NCBI GenBank assembly: GCA_021772435.1
Contig: JAJFLZ010000012.1
Location: forward strand, 1 to 42,354
Origin: Chlamydiota bacterium
Lineage (GTDB): Bacteria; Chlamydiota; Chlamydiia; Chlamydiales; JACKPQ01
DNA: 42,354 bases
Direction: 5' to 3'
Shown here in pieces: positions 24,997 through 32,582 of this stretch (position 1 is the first letter of the stretch; every line of letters begins with the position of its first letter). The position numbers were made by a program, and so were the translations under genes. Below the pieces are notes generated by a model, which saw only the letters and a list, made by a program, of their open reading frames with translations, was not told the origin of the DNA and searched no databases.

Positions 24997-25462
24997 ACAG
25001 AGTCAAAATATTTTTGATTTGGTCACCGATAAATTGACTGCTGTCAATACGTATCGCTGGGATTTTCTCATAAATGGGAATTCTTTGTTCAATTAACACC
25101 TTCAGCTGCTCTTTTGTTTGAAGCATGGCTCTTGGTTTAGAAAAATAACGATCGACTAAAACTTCCAATGGACACATCAGATAAACCATTTGGCCAAGCG
25201 TTTGCAGATGCGCCAAATTTTGAGGATTCAGCACCGTACCACCACCGCAGGCGATGATTCCAGGCTTGAGCGCTTGAACAATAGATGTTTCTAACTCACG
25301 GTATTTTACATCACCTAACTCCTGCCACAAAATATGGCAAGGTTTTCCTGTTTTTTCTTCTTTGAGTATATCAATATCAAAAAAGGGCAGTTGTAGTTTA
25401 TGCGCTAGAGCGCTTCCAAGGGTGCTTTTTCCAGCACCTGGAGGGCCAAAGAGGACGAACAC
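24989..25462 (-). CDS. aroK: Shikimate kinase
   Basis: 157 aa, phosphorylates shikimate at the 3-OH. P-loop GPPGAGKST (6-14), substrate Asp in FFDID, and CGGGTV (72-77) are all present; lid region RYFSKPRAML. It starts at a GTG with AGGAG nine bases upstream and overlaps the aroA 3' end by 58 bp, so translation is coupled. Chlamydial genomes call this gene aroL or aroK. Confidence 0.94.
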   Translation of the reverse strand: MFVLFGPPGAGKSTLGSALAHKLQLPFFDIDILKEEKTGKPCHILWQELGDVKYRELETSIVQALKPGIIACGGGTVLNPQNLAHLQTLGQMVYLMCPLEVLVDRYFSKPRAMLQTKEQLKVLIEQRIPIYEKIPAIRIDSSQFIGDQIKNILTLYI

Positions 25463-26556
25463 CGATTAATCTCCTGGATAAAATTGGGAAAACTTTTTGC
25501 AATGCAAGCTGTATCGTGGACTATAGATGGGCCATCTGCTTCTAGCGCTGCAACGATTAAAGCCATGGCCACCCGGTGGTCGTTATGTGAAAAAACCTCA
25601 GCTCCTCGTAAACAGCATGGATAGATAGTCAACCCATCTTCAAACTCTTCGATTTGCGCCCCCATTTTGGAAAGCTCTGTCCTCATGCTGCTGATCCGAT
25701 CGCTTTCTTTTTTGCGGGAAATTGCGGCGCCAGTGAGCGTCAATGGCTTTTTGGCAAAACAACCAAGGGTGCTCAAGATAGGCAAACTATCGATCATGTC
25801 GTTAATGTCAATTGTTCCACCTTGCAGCGGATCTAGCGCTAATACTTGAGAGTCTCCTTGAGTCAGGTCTGGATGGAGATTGCCCAATTCAAGATCGCTA
25901 TCTGTCACCAAATTAATCGCGTGAGGGAATGCAGCGCTGCTAAAATCAGCTGGCACCGTGTATGTAAAGCCGGGATAAATTGCAGGGCCTGTAACCGTAT
26001 AATGAGAATAAGCGTTATTCGTGTAAGGGATGCCGAGCTTATCGAACCAATGAAGCGTCATCGCAACCCACGGTTTTTCACCTGGATTTTGAACATGCAG
26101 CTCACTCCTTCCAGAGCGCCTGGCCATCGCAAGGAGCATAGCAGACACCGGCTGAGAATCCGCTCCATTAATTGTTGCGCTGCCAGAATCTAGCTGCTTT
26201 AAGCCATCTAAGAGCGGCTGAATGGGGCGCCTTGTTTGAATCGATGCATCACCAGAAATATCCACAGGCGCTAAAGCCCTGATCAAGCGATAGACCAAAC
26301 CTGAGTTTCCTGCATCGATCGGCTCATTTGGCACTTGGATAGGTCCTGGAATAACAACATCACCATCGAATGTGCATCCCAATTGCCTGAGTGCTTTTTT
26401 CATCGCTTGGGTATCAGGAGAAGGCAAAAGGTTATAAATCTGTGATGGGCTCTCTGCTAAAGCGGCAAAGACCAAGGCGCGCATTGTGTGCGATTTTGAT
26501 GGGGGAATGGAAATGGAGCCTTTAAGCTTGGAGGGATAGACACGAAGCGATTGCAT
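25405..26556 (-). CDS. aroA: 3-Phosphoshikimate 1-carboxyvinyltransferase (EPSP synthase)
   Basis: 383 aa, shorter than the usual 420-450. PPSKSHTMRALVFAALAESPS, GNSGLVYRLI, RRPIQPLLDGL, QPVSAMLLA, NDMIDSLPILSTLGCFA, RKKESDRISSM and HNDHRVAMAL mark the family. In the GNSG loop the residues after the glycine differ from the common GNAGTT, as in some glyphosate-tolerant types. It overlaps aroB by 35 bp and aroK by 58 bp in the operon. Confidence 0.95.
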   Translation of the reverse strand: MQSLRVYPSKLKGSISIPPSKSHTMRALVFAALAESPSQIYNLLPSPDTQAMKKALRQLGCTFDGDVVIPGPIQVPNEPIDAGNSGLVYRLIRALAPVDISGDASIQTRRPIQPLLDGLKQLDSGSATINGADSQPVSAMLLAMARRSGRSELHVQNPGEKPWVAMTLHWFDKLGIPYTNNAYSHYTVTGPAIYPGFTYTVPADFSSAAFPHAINLVTDSDLELGNLHPDLTQGDSQVLALDPLQGGTIDINDMIDSLPILSTLGCFAKKPLTLTGAAISRKKESDRISSMRTELSKMGAQIEEFEDGLTIYPCCLRGAEVFSHNDHRVAMALIVAALEADGPSIVHDTACIAKSFPNFIQEINRCSSSLALQVLEKAPLEAL

Positions 26557-27487
26557 CCTGAGTGATCTCCTTTAATCCCGCTACCTTGCCAATCTCCTCT
26601 AAGGCAACCGCGTAAACGGCATCGCCTTTTCGCTTTTTATCCTGCATGACAACATTCCAAAAAGCATCAAGATCAACATCTGGCCACTCCAAATCAAAAC
26701 CAAACGCATGCAAACCCATTTCGACTTCCTTGTTCCAGCCGATGCTCCAGAGCGATTCAATCCACATACCAAGAGCAATCGCAAACCCATGATTCATCTT
26801 ATGCGTCATCTCTAAAGCGTGACCGATAGTATGTCCAAAATTCAAAATATTGCGATCAGCGGTTTCAATCACCTTGGTTTTAATGCTGATATTCCACGCG
26901 ATGCATTTTTGCAAAAAGAGCGCATCGCGCACCTTCCACTTTTGCAAGTTTTTGAGTAAAAATTTCCACAGCTCTTTGTCCCAAATTAGGCCATGCTTTA
27001 GCATCTCGGCAGTTCCTGCTAAGTACTCCTCTTCAGGCAGCGACTCTAAAACATCTGGATCGATCAAAAACGCCTCTGGATGGTACACCGTACCGATTGC
27101 GTTTTTAGCTATTCCAATATTGACAGCGTTCTTGCCGCCAATAGCAGCATCGCACATAGCCATCAGCGTTGTAGGGAAAACGATATAGCGCACGCCTCTA
27201 CAATACGTTGCTGCGACAAATCCCGCCAAATCGGACACCACGCCGCCACCGAGTGAAATAATCGTGACATCACTACCGAATCCAAGCTCGAGCAATCGAT
27301 CTTCAATCCCATTTTTCATCTCGCGATTTTTTGAAGATTCACCAGCAGGTATCACAATCAATGGGCAATTGATCCGCTCGGCAAAAGCTTTTCCATACAG
27401 CTCTGCAACATGTGTGTCTGTGATCACAGCGCAAGGACCTTCAATTGAAAACCCTTGCAAAAGACCGCTTTCTATTCTTTTTTCCAT
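26522..27487 (-). CDS. aroB: 3-Dehydroquinate synthase
   Basis: 321 aa, NAD- and metal-dependent; makes 3-dehydroquinate from DAHP. Key stretches: ISLGGGVVSDLAGFVAATYCRGVRYIVFPTTLMAMCDAAIGGKNAVNI, the metal ligand region YLAGTAEMLKHGLI, and NFGHTIGHALE. First gene of the minus-strand aro operon; only 25 bp separate its start from that of the divergent aroDE, so at least one promoter must lie inside coding sequence. Confidence 0.95.
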   Translation of the reverse strand: MEKRIESGLLQGFSIEGPCAVITDTHVAELYGKAFAERINCPLIVIPAGESSKNREMKNGIEDRLLELGFGSDVTIISLGGGVVSDLAGFVAATYCRGVRYIVFPTTLMAMCDAAIGGKNAVNIGIAKNAIGTVYHPEAFLIDPDVLESLPEEEYLAGTAEMLKHGLIWDKELWKFLLKNLQKWKVRDALFLQKCIAWNISIKTKVIETADRNILNFGHTIGHALEMTHKMNHGFAIALGMWIESLWSIGWNKEVEMGLHAFGFDLEWPDVDLDAFWNVVMQDKKRKGDAVYAVALEEIGKVAGLKEITQDAIASCLSLQA

Positions 27488-27512
27488 ATGCTAAGCATGC
27501 TACCATATATAC

Positions 27513-28691
27513 ATGCTTATTTCTTCAATAAAATTTGACTGCGATATTCCAGATGCCATTGATGCTGTGGAGCTACGTCTCGATCTCAACCCTGAGCTGC
27601 GTCACTTCAAAACAGACAAACCACTCATCATCAAATCCAACAATCCAGAAGATGCTAACCTCGGCGATTATTTTGATTGCGACTGGAAAACAAAACCGCC
27701 TGTGCATCCCCGCATCATCTGCTCTTGCCACATGGATCACACGCCGCAAGATCTAACAGCCACCTTTGCCGAACTTGAAAAAGCCAACCCTCATGCTGCC
27801 ATCTACAAACTAGCTACCACAGCCCATTCCACGCTAGACGCTCTCCGCATGCTCATCACGACTCGAACCTTAACTGAGCAGGGCAAAAACGTCATCGGTA
27901 TTTGCATGGGGGAGCTTGGTCAAATCACCCGCATAGCCTCGCCCTCCACCTACGTGCACCTTGGCGATCCTACAGCTCCCGGTCAGCTCTCGCTTCAAGA
28001 AATGCTCATCTACAACCGTAAAAAGCAACCCTGGTACGGTCTCATCGGCGATCCCATCTCGCAAAGCCTCTCCCACATCACCCACAACAAACATTGCTTC
28101 TTTTTAAAAATGCGCATCAAAAAAGATGAATTACCAACCTTTTTTACCCTAGCTGAAAAACTTCCCTTTGCAGGTCTTGCCATCACCATTCCGCACAAAG
28201 AATACTTTGGCATGCCCGTTAACACTCTCGTGCGAACAAAAACGGGGTGGGAAAAACACAATACCGATGGCGCAGGGGCCCTAAACGTGCTAGGCCAGGT
28301 ACAAAACAAGCGCATCGCCATCCTAGGTGCTGGCGGGGCAGGGAAGGCGATAGCCGCTAGAGCCCAAAAACGAGGAGCCATCGTCACCGTCTATAATCGC
28401 ACTTCCAAAACCATTTTAGGAAAAAAGACCAAGCCACTGACAGCCCTTGACCCTTACGACATCCTGATCAATGCGACCTCGTGCGGCATGCTCACAGATG
28501 ATTGTCCCATCACCCTAGATCAAATTCGCGAAGGCACAACTATCATGGAAACCATCACTGCACCTGAAGAAACAACTCTTTTAAAATACGCCAAAGCCAA
28601 AGGCTGCAAACGCCATTTTGGTAAAGAGATGTTTCATGCGCAAGCAGCCCTTCAATGCAAGCTTTGGAATGTAAAGCAGCTTTACATTTAG
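27513..28691 (+). CDS. aroDE: Bifunctional 3-dehydroquinate dehydratase / shikimate dehydrogenase
   Basis: 392 aa fusion. The N-terminal type I dehydratase (about residues 1-155) has AVELRLDL and the Schiff-base lysine in YKLATTAH. The C-terminal dehydrogenase (from about 170) has YGLIGDPISQSLSHITHN, the substrate site FAGLAITIPHKEYF, and the NADP loop ILGAGGAGKAIA. This covers the two steps between AroB and AroK. The fusion is a chlamydial hallmark (and independently found in plants). It shares 4 bp with the convergent OsmC gene. Confidence 0.94.
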   Translation: MLISSIKFDCDIPDAIDAVELRLDLNPELRHFKTDKPLIIKSNNPEDANLGDYFDCDWKTKPPVHPRIICSCHMDHTPQDLTATFAELEKANPHAAIYKLATTAHSTLDALRMLITTRTLTEQGKNVIGICMGELGQITRIASPSTYVHLGDPTAPGQLSLQEMLIYNRKKQPWYGLIGDPISQSLSHITHNKHCFFLKMRIKKDELPTFFTLAEKLPFAGLAITIPHKEYFGMPVNTLVRTKTGWEKHNTDGAGALNVLGQVQNKRIAILGAGGAGKAIAARAQKRGAIVTVYNRTSKTILGKKTKPLTALDPYDILINATSCGMLTDDCPITLDQIREGTTIMETITAPEETTLLKYAKAKGCKRHFGKEMFHAQAALQCKLWNVKQLYI

Positions 28692-29119
28692 CTCACCTGA
28701 GTGGTGAGCGCTACCTCTGTCTTCATCGAACTGCAAACGATACAAGCGGCTTTGGACTCCTTGAGCACGGTTTCAGCTTTTGCTGGATCGGATGCGCCAG
28801 TCAAAGTAATGGTTAAATTAATCTTGTTAATCCAAGGCTTGCCATCTTGCCCTTTATCGATAATCGTCTCAGCCGTAGCTTTAGCCTCTGTGAAAGTGAC
28901 ACCCGATTTTTCAGCAAAAACCTTAAACGTTGCTAAAACACAATTGGCAAGGGCTAAGCCGTACAGATCTTCAGGGGAATAGCCACCGCCTGGTCCCATA
29001 AATTCGGGTGGAATGGCGCAGGTGATGGGCTGGTTGCCGTGAGATGTTGCACTCCAAGTCGCCTTAGCGCCAGGGGTTGCGGTTGCCTCAGATGTAAATG
29101 ACATCGGAAATTTTAGCAT
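28688..29119 (-). CDS. OsmC/Ohr-family protein
   Basis: 143 aa from the ATG preceded by GGAGGACTCT; a longer frame upstream lacks a ribosome site. PEDLYGLALANCVLATFKVFAEKSGVTF and the C-terminal CIVCSSMKTEVAL give the OsmC pattern. The two-Cys peroxidatic arrangement is altered, since the first helix carries a single Cys (NCVLA). Role: hydroperoxide detoxification or a related thiol function in the cytoplasm. Confidence 0.85.
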   Translation of the reverse strand: MLKFPMSFTSEATATPGAKATWSATSHGNQPITCAIPPEFMGPGGGYSPEDLYGLALANCVLATFKVFAEKSGVTFTEAKATAETIIDKGQDGKPWINKINLTITLTGASDPAKAETVLKESKAACIVCSSMKTEVALTTQVS

Positions 29120-29199
29120 AGAGTCCTCCAACTTTTTCCTTTCATAATAAACGGTAAGCTGAAATAATTCGAGTAAATTTGCCAAATTTGGAGATGCAA

Positions 29200-30618
29200 A
29201 TGGCTGCCATGACCTACACAAAAAAAAATGCTTCTTTTTTTCTATTAAGTTTTTTAGTCGGATTAGTTATTTGGTTTTTGCCTGAACCTCAAGGCGTTTC
29301 GTCACAAGCTTGGCACTTATTTGCCATTTTTATTTTTACTGTCATTGGTGTAATCACACAACCACTTCCGATCGGAACCATTGCCTTTGTTGGTTTAATG
29401 TTTGTTACGCTAACTAAAACGCTGACATTTGATGAGGCTTTCACAGGCTTTAGCAATAACATTGTCTGGCTCATCGTATTTGCATTCTTTATCGCTAGGG
29501 GATTCATCAAAACAGGACTAGGTTTTCGCATTGCTTACCACTTGATGAACCTAATGGGTAAAAGCACGCTTGGGATGGGTTACGGCCTAGTTGCTACAGA
29601 TTTTGTTCTCTCGTCTGCTATTCCGAGCTTAACAGCGCGTACAGGTGGAGTGATATTCCCCCTACTTAATTCACTATGTAAAGCCTTTGGGAGCGAGCCG
29701 CATAACCAGCCTCGGAAAGTGGGTGCTTTTTTATTTGTCACAGCCTTTCAAGGTTCAGTCATCACTAGTGCAATTTTTCTAACTGCAATGGCAGGAAACC
29801 CGATGATCGCTGATTTAGCTGAACAGATCGGTATCACAATAAGTTGGGGTAAGTGGGCAGCAGCAGCGATTGTTCCAGGACTTATAGCACTTATCATTGT
29901 GCCGCTTTTCATCTACAAAATATATCCCCCCGAGCAAAAAGAGACACCCGATGCAAAAAAATACGCTCAAAAACAACTCAAGGACATGGGTAAAATCTCA
30001 TCCCCTGAATGGATAATGTTAATCGTCTTTGTCTTGCTTATTGTTCTGTGGGCAGGCGCTAAAATTATCGGTATTCATCCGGCAATCACTGCAATGGTCG
30101 GCTTATCCCTGCTGCTCGTTGCGAAAGTCATTGCCTGGGATGATATTGTAAGTGAGAAAGGTGCTTGGAATATTTTGGTTTGGTTCTCTGTCTTGTTAAT
30201 GATGGCGGCATTTTTAACCAAACTCGGTTTCATGTCGTGGTTTAGTGATCTCGTTATGGTGCATCTACAAGGGATGAACTGGGTGCTAGGATTTAGCATT
30301 TTATTTTTAGTCTACTTTTACTCTCACTACATTTTTGCTAGCAATGCTGCTCATATTGGTGCGATGTTTTTGCCGTTTCTTGTTTTGGCAACAGCGATGG
30401 GGACTCCGCCTGGATTAGCGGTTATGAGCCTAGCATTTGCAAGCTCACTGTTCGGCGGTTTGACGCACTACGGTTGCGGGCCAGCACCGATCTTTTTTGG
30501 GGCAGGCTATGTCAAAGTCACTGACTGGTGGAAGCTTGGTTTTTACATCAGCGTTATTAATATCATCATTTGGATAGGCCTTGGCAGCCTATGGTGGAAA
30601 CTCATTGGACTTTACTAA
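29200..30618 (+). CDS. DASS-family dicarboxylate/2-oxoglutarate-malate translocator
   Basis: 472 aa with about 12 membrane segments. GGAG stands 6 bases before ATG 29200. Family marks: IGTIAFVGLMFVTL, SNNIVWLIVFAFFIARGFIKTGLGFRIAY, SAIPSLTARTGGVIFPL and the second substrate loop ASNAAHIGAMFLPF, where the common SNT is SNA. Imports or exchanges host dicarboxylates across the inner membrane, as suggested for the chlamydial SODiT1-like carriers. The 3' end overlaps the start of the first SET gene. Confidence 0.9.
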   Translation: MAAMTYTKKNASFFLLSFLVGLVIWFLPEPQGVSSQAWHLFAIFIFTVIGVITQPLPIGTIAFVGLMFVTLTKTLTFDEAFTGFSNNIVWLIVFAFFIARGFIKTGLGFRIAYHLMNLMGKSTLGMGYGLVATDFVLSSAIPSLTARTGGVIFPLLNSLCKAFGSEPHNQPRKVGAFLFVTAFQGSVITSAIFLTAMAGNPMIADLAEQIGITISWGKWAAAAIVPGLIALIIVPLFIYKIYPPEQKETPDAKKYAQKQLKDMGKISSPEWIMLIVFVLLIVLWAGAKIIGIHPAITAMVGLSLLLVAKVIAWDDIVSEKGAWNILVWFSVLLMMAAFLTKLGFMSWFSDLVMVHLQGMNWVLGFSILFLVYFYSHYIFASNAAHIGAMFLPFLVLATAMGTPPGLAVMSLAFASSLFGGLTHYGCGPAPIFFGAGYVKVTDWWKLGFYISVINIIIWIGLGSLWWKLIGLY

Positions 30619-31168
30619 GCGATTTGGAGTTGAGTTTTTAGATGAGCTCCGGTTTGAATCCGAAGACTACATCCCTGATATCAGACGCCGATGCGAAAAA
30701 AAGCTCAAGAAAAAACACATTTTCGCTGAAAACAAATGGTTTCTCTCCCTCTACGAGGAGGAATTTCGTAAAAAGATTGTTCCTAAACTCGAAATTAAAT
30801 GGATAAATCACCGCATCGGTCACGGGGTGTTTGCAAAAGAGCGCATTCCAGAACTCACATACATTGGAGAATATGCGGGACTTGTTCGCAAACGCAAATG
30901 GAGACGTGACCGCTACAACTCCTACATCTTTGCCTACTCCATAGCTCGTAAGCTCACACGTTATCTCATCGACGCTAAAGAGCAGGGGAGTTTCGTTCGT
31001 TTTATCAACCACTCTGATGAGCCAAACGTTGCCTCGCATTGGATGATCGTCGATGGCATAAACCACATCATCATGCACACCATCAAGCCTATTCCAGCGG
31101 GCGGACAGCTCACCTACGATTATGGCCCAGGCTTCTGGAAACGCCGCACCACTCCCACAGAGTTATGA
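30605..31168 (+). CDS. SET-domain protein 1
   Basis: About 187 aa. There is no in-frame ATG before the domain; a TTG with GGTGGA six bases upstream, inside the transporter gene, is the best start. The SET domain covers the C-terminal two thirds: GHGVFAKERIPELTYIGEYAG, cofactor loop FVRFINHSDEPNV and LTYDYGPGFW, with the catalytic Tyr. A lysine methyltransferase using S-adenosylmethionine is expected. Chlamydial SET proteins (NUE in C. trachomatis) methylate histones or histone-like proteins. Coupled by ATGA to SET protein 2. Confidence 0.85.
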   Translation: MDFTKRFGVEFLDELRFESEDYIPDIRRRCEKKLKKKHIFAENKWFLSLYEEEFRKKIVPKLEIKWINHRIGHGVFAKERIPELTYIGEYAGLVRKRKWRRDRYNSYIFAYSIARKLTRYLIDAKEQGSFVRFINHSDEPNVASHWMIVDGINHIIMHTIKPIPAGGQLTYDYGPGFWKRRTTPTEL

Positions 31169-31671
31169 TTCCACTGCTCAACATCTTACTATTTGCGGAT
31201 GATGAACTCAAAACATCCATCGAGGATTACTCACAAAAGCTCCTGCTTGACCCTGCCAAAAACTGGGAAAACAAGTGGCATCTAACCCAATACGGAGAAG
31301 CCTTTAAACAGCGCAAATCTCCAGACCTAGCCATTTGCCATATTGACGATTTCTTCGGCGTAGGCGTCTTTGCCAAAGAGCTAATCGCGCCTCATACATA
31401 CGTCTGCCCCTATCTAGGCACTGTACGCAAACGCATTCAGTCTCAAGATGTTCAAAACGACTATATATTTGACTATCCTCTTGATTGTGTGATAGATGCA
31501 AAAGAAAAAGGCGGCATTAGCCGCTACTTAAATCACAGTGACACGCCCAACCTTACCGCTCATTGGATGGTTGCTGAAAACCTCTATTATATCTTTTTTT
31601 ATGCCAATCAGCCCATACAGCCAGGTCAGCAGCTCACCTTTAACTATGGCCCAAGATTTTGGAATTCGTAA
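31165..31671 (+). CDS. SET-domain protein 2
   Basis: 168 aa. ATG overlaps the stop of SET protein 1 (ATGA). The same domain order: VGVFAKELIAPHTYVCPYLG, ISRYLNHSDTPNL, LTFNYGPRFW. The two proteins share the N-terminal helix too (KWFLSLYEEEF versus KWHLTQYGEAF), so they are a tandem duplication that has since diverged. Residues of the cofactor loop (NHSD-PN) are kept in both. Confidence 0.85.
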   Translation: MIPLLNILLFADDELKTSIEDYSQKLLLDPAKNWENKWHLTQYGEAFKQRKSPDLAICHIDDFFGVGVFAKELIAPHTYVCPYLGTVRKRIQSQDVQNDYIFDYPLDCVIDAKEKGGISRYLNHSDTPNLTAHWMVAENLYYIFFYANQPIQPGQQLTFNYGPRFWNS

Positions 31672-31715
31672 TGTATTGATAATAAGTGCGATAAATAATC
31701 TATTAAATAATTATA

Positions 31716-31744
31716 TTGATAAATAAATTTATTTATACTATAAT
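31716..31744 (+). promoter_or_regulatory. Sigma70-type promoter with 18-bp palindrome in the spacer
   Basis: TTGATA (31716-31721) and TATAAT (31739-31744) are 17 bp apart. The perfect palindrome ATAAATAAATTTATTTAT (31719-31736) overlaps the -35 box and fills the spacer. This repeats the architecture seen at 2655-2683, although the very AT-rich setting makes chance symmetry more likely here. It would drive the two small genes downstream. Confidence 0.55.
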
Positions 31745-31778
31745 ATAAGTAATTAATTTAAACTTATAGGTAATTTTT

Positions 31779-32186
31779 ATGGTAAAAGTGCAAGAATCTT
31801 CATGTTCAGGCGAAAAAAGCTCTGTTGCTTATACTGATAATGTGTCAGTAAATCCTGTTAATGATTTGAGAGAAGATGTTGATCCTTTTAGGGTTGTGAT
31901 GGCTCAGCTGCGAAACTTAGATACATCTGGTCCAAGTAGGCCAAGGTCTGTATCTGTCATCACTCCAAATGAAGATCCATTAGAAACAACAACGGCAGAT
32001 AGCAAAGGCAAGGAAGAAGCGGAAGCAACGCCCTCTCCTTCAGATGCACTTGCCAAGCAAGCGGCAAAGTTAGATATTAAAAAAGCCCGCAAAATCGTAG
32101 CTAATCCTCATTTGTACGGAAAATTTCCACAATTCATTGAAATGGCACGCATTCGCGTAGCCTTTGAAGATAATAAAAATAAATAA
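31779..32186 (+). CDS. Small unknown acidic/Ser-rich protein
   Basis: 135 aa, no signal or membrane segment. The N-terminal 95 residues are Ser/Thr/Pro/Glu-rich and look disordered; the C-terminal 40 (KKARKIVANPHLYGKFPQFIEMARIRVAFEDNKNK) are helical. I do not recognise it. It sits in one unit with the next small membrane protein (27-bp gap), ended by a strong terminator. Confidence 0.6.
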   Translation: MVKVQESSCSGEKSSVAYTDNVSVNPVNDLREDVDPFRVVMAQLRNLDTSGPSRPRSVSVITPNEDPLETTTADSKGKEEAEATPSPSDALAKQAAKLDIKKARKIVANPHLYGKFPQFIEMARIRVAFEDNKNK

Positions 32187-32213
32187 CATTTAATATATAT
32201 AAGGAGTATTGTC

Positions 32214-32471
32214 ATGTCGTCATCAAATTCAGTTTCTGGAAGTGACAATAACGAAATAGCTTTTAAAAAACAAAGTAATATAATTGAGCAAAGAATCAGA
32301 AGAGTAGTTACAACTGCTATTGTTGTGATTGGAGTATCGCTTTTTTTCGCTGGAATTGCTGGAACTGCTTTGACTACAACGCCGCTTTTAGTGATTGTGG
32401 GTGGTAGTTTAGGGGTCTTGGCGTTATTGTTTGCATCCTATAGCCATTCCATCGATTATGATGGTAGCTAA
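32214..32471 (+). CDS. Small two-helix membrane protein
   Basis: 85 aa with AAGGAGT eight bases before ATG. Two hydrophobic helices separated by a short turn (VVTTAIVVIGVSLFFAGIAGTAL and LLVIVGGSLGVLALLFASY) follow a polar N-terminus. This bilobed layout resembles chlamydial inclusion membrane proteins, but the size and turn are not decisive. Confidence 0.6.
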   Translation: MSSSNSVSGSDNNEIAFKKQSNIIEQRIRRVVTTAIVVIGVSLFFAGIAGTALTTTPLLVIVGGSLGVLALLFASYSHSIDYDGS

Positions 32472-32503
32472 AGATCGGTAAAAACAAGTTGTTTTTCCAC
32501 GCT

Positions 32504-32534
32504 AAAAAGACCTCCTATTGGAGGTCTTTTTTTT
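32504..32534 (+). terminator. Rho-independent terminator
   Basis: Perfect stem AAAAAGACCTCC / GGAGGTCTTTTT with a TATT loop and a run of eight T. Ends the two-gene unit of small proteins. Confidence 0.95.
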
Positions 32535-32582
32535 GCACAAAAATTGTAGCGTCCTTTAATGTGGGGCCTTGGAGGGTTACAC

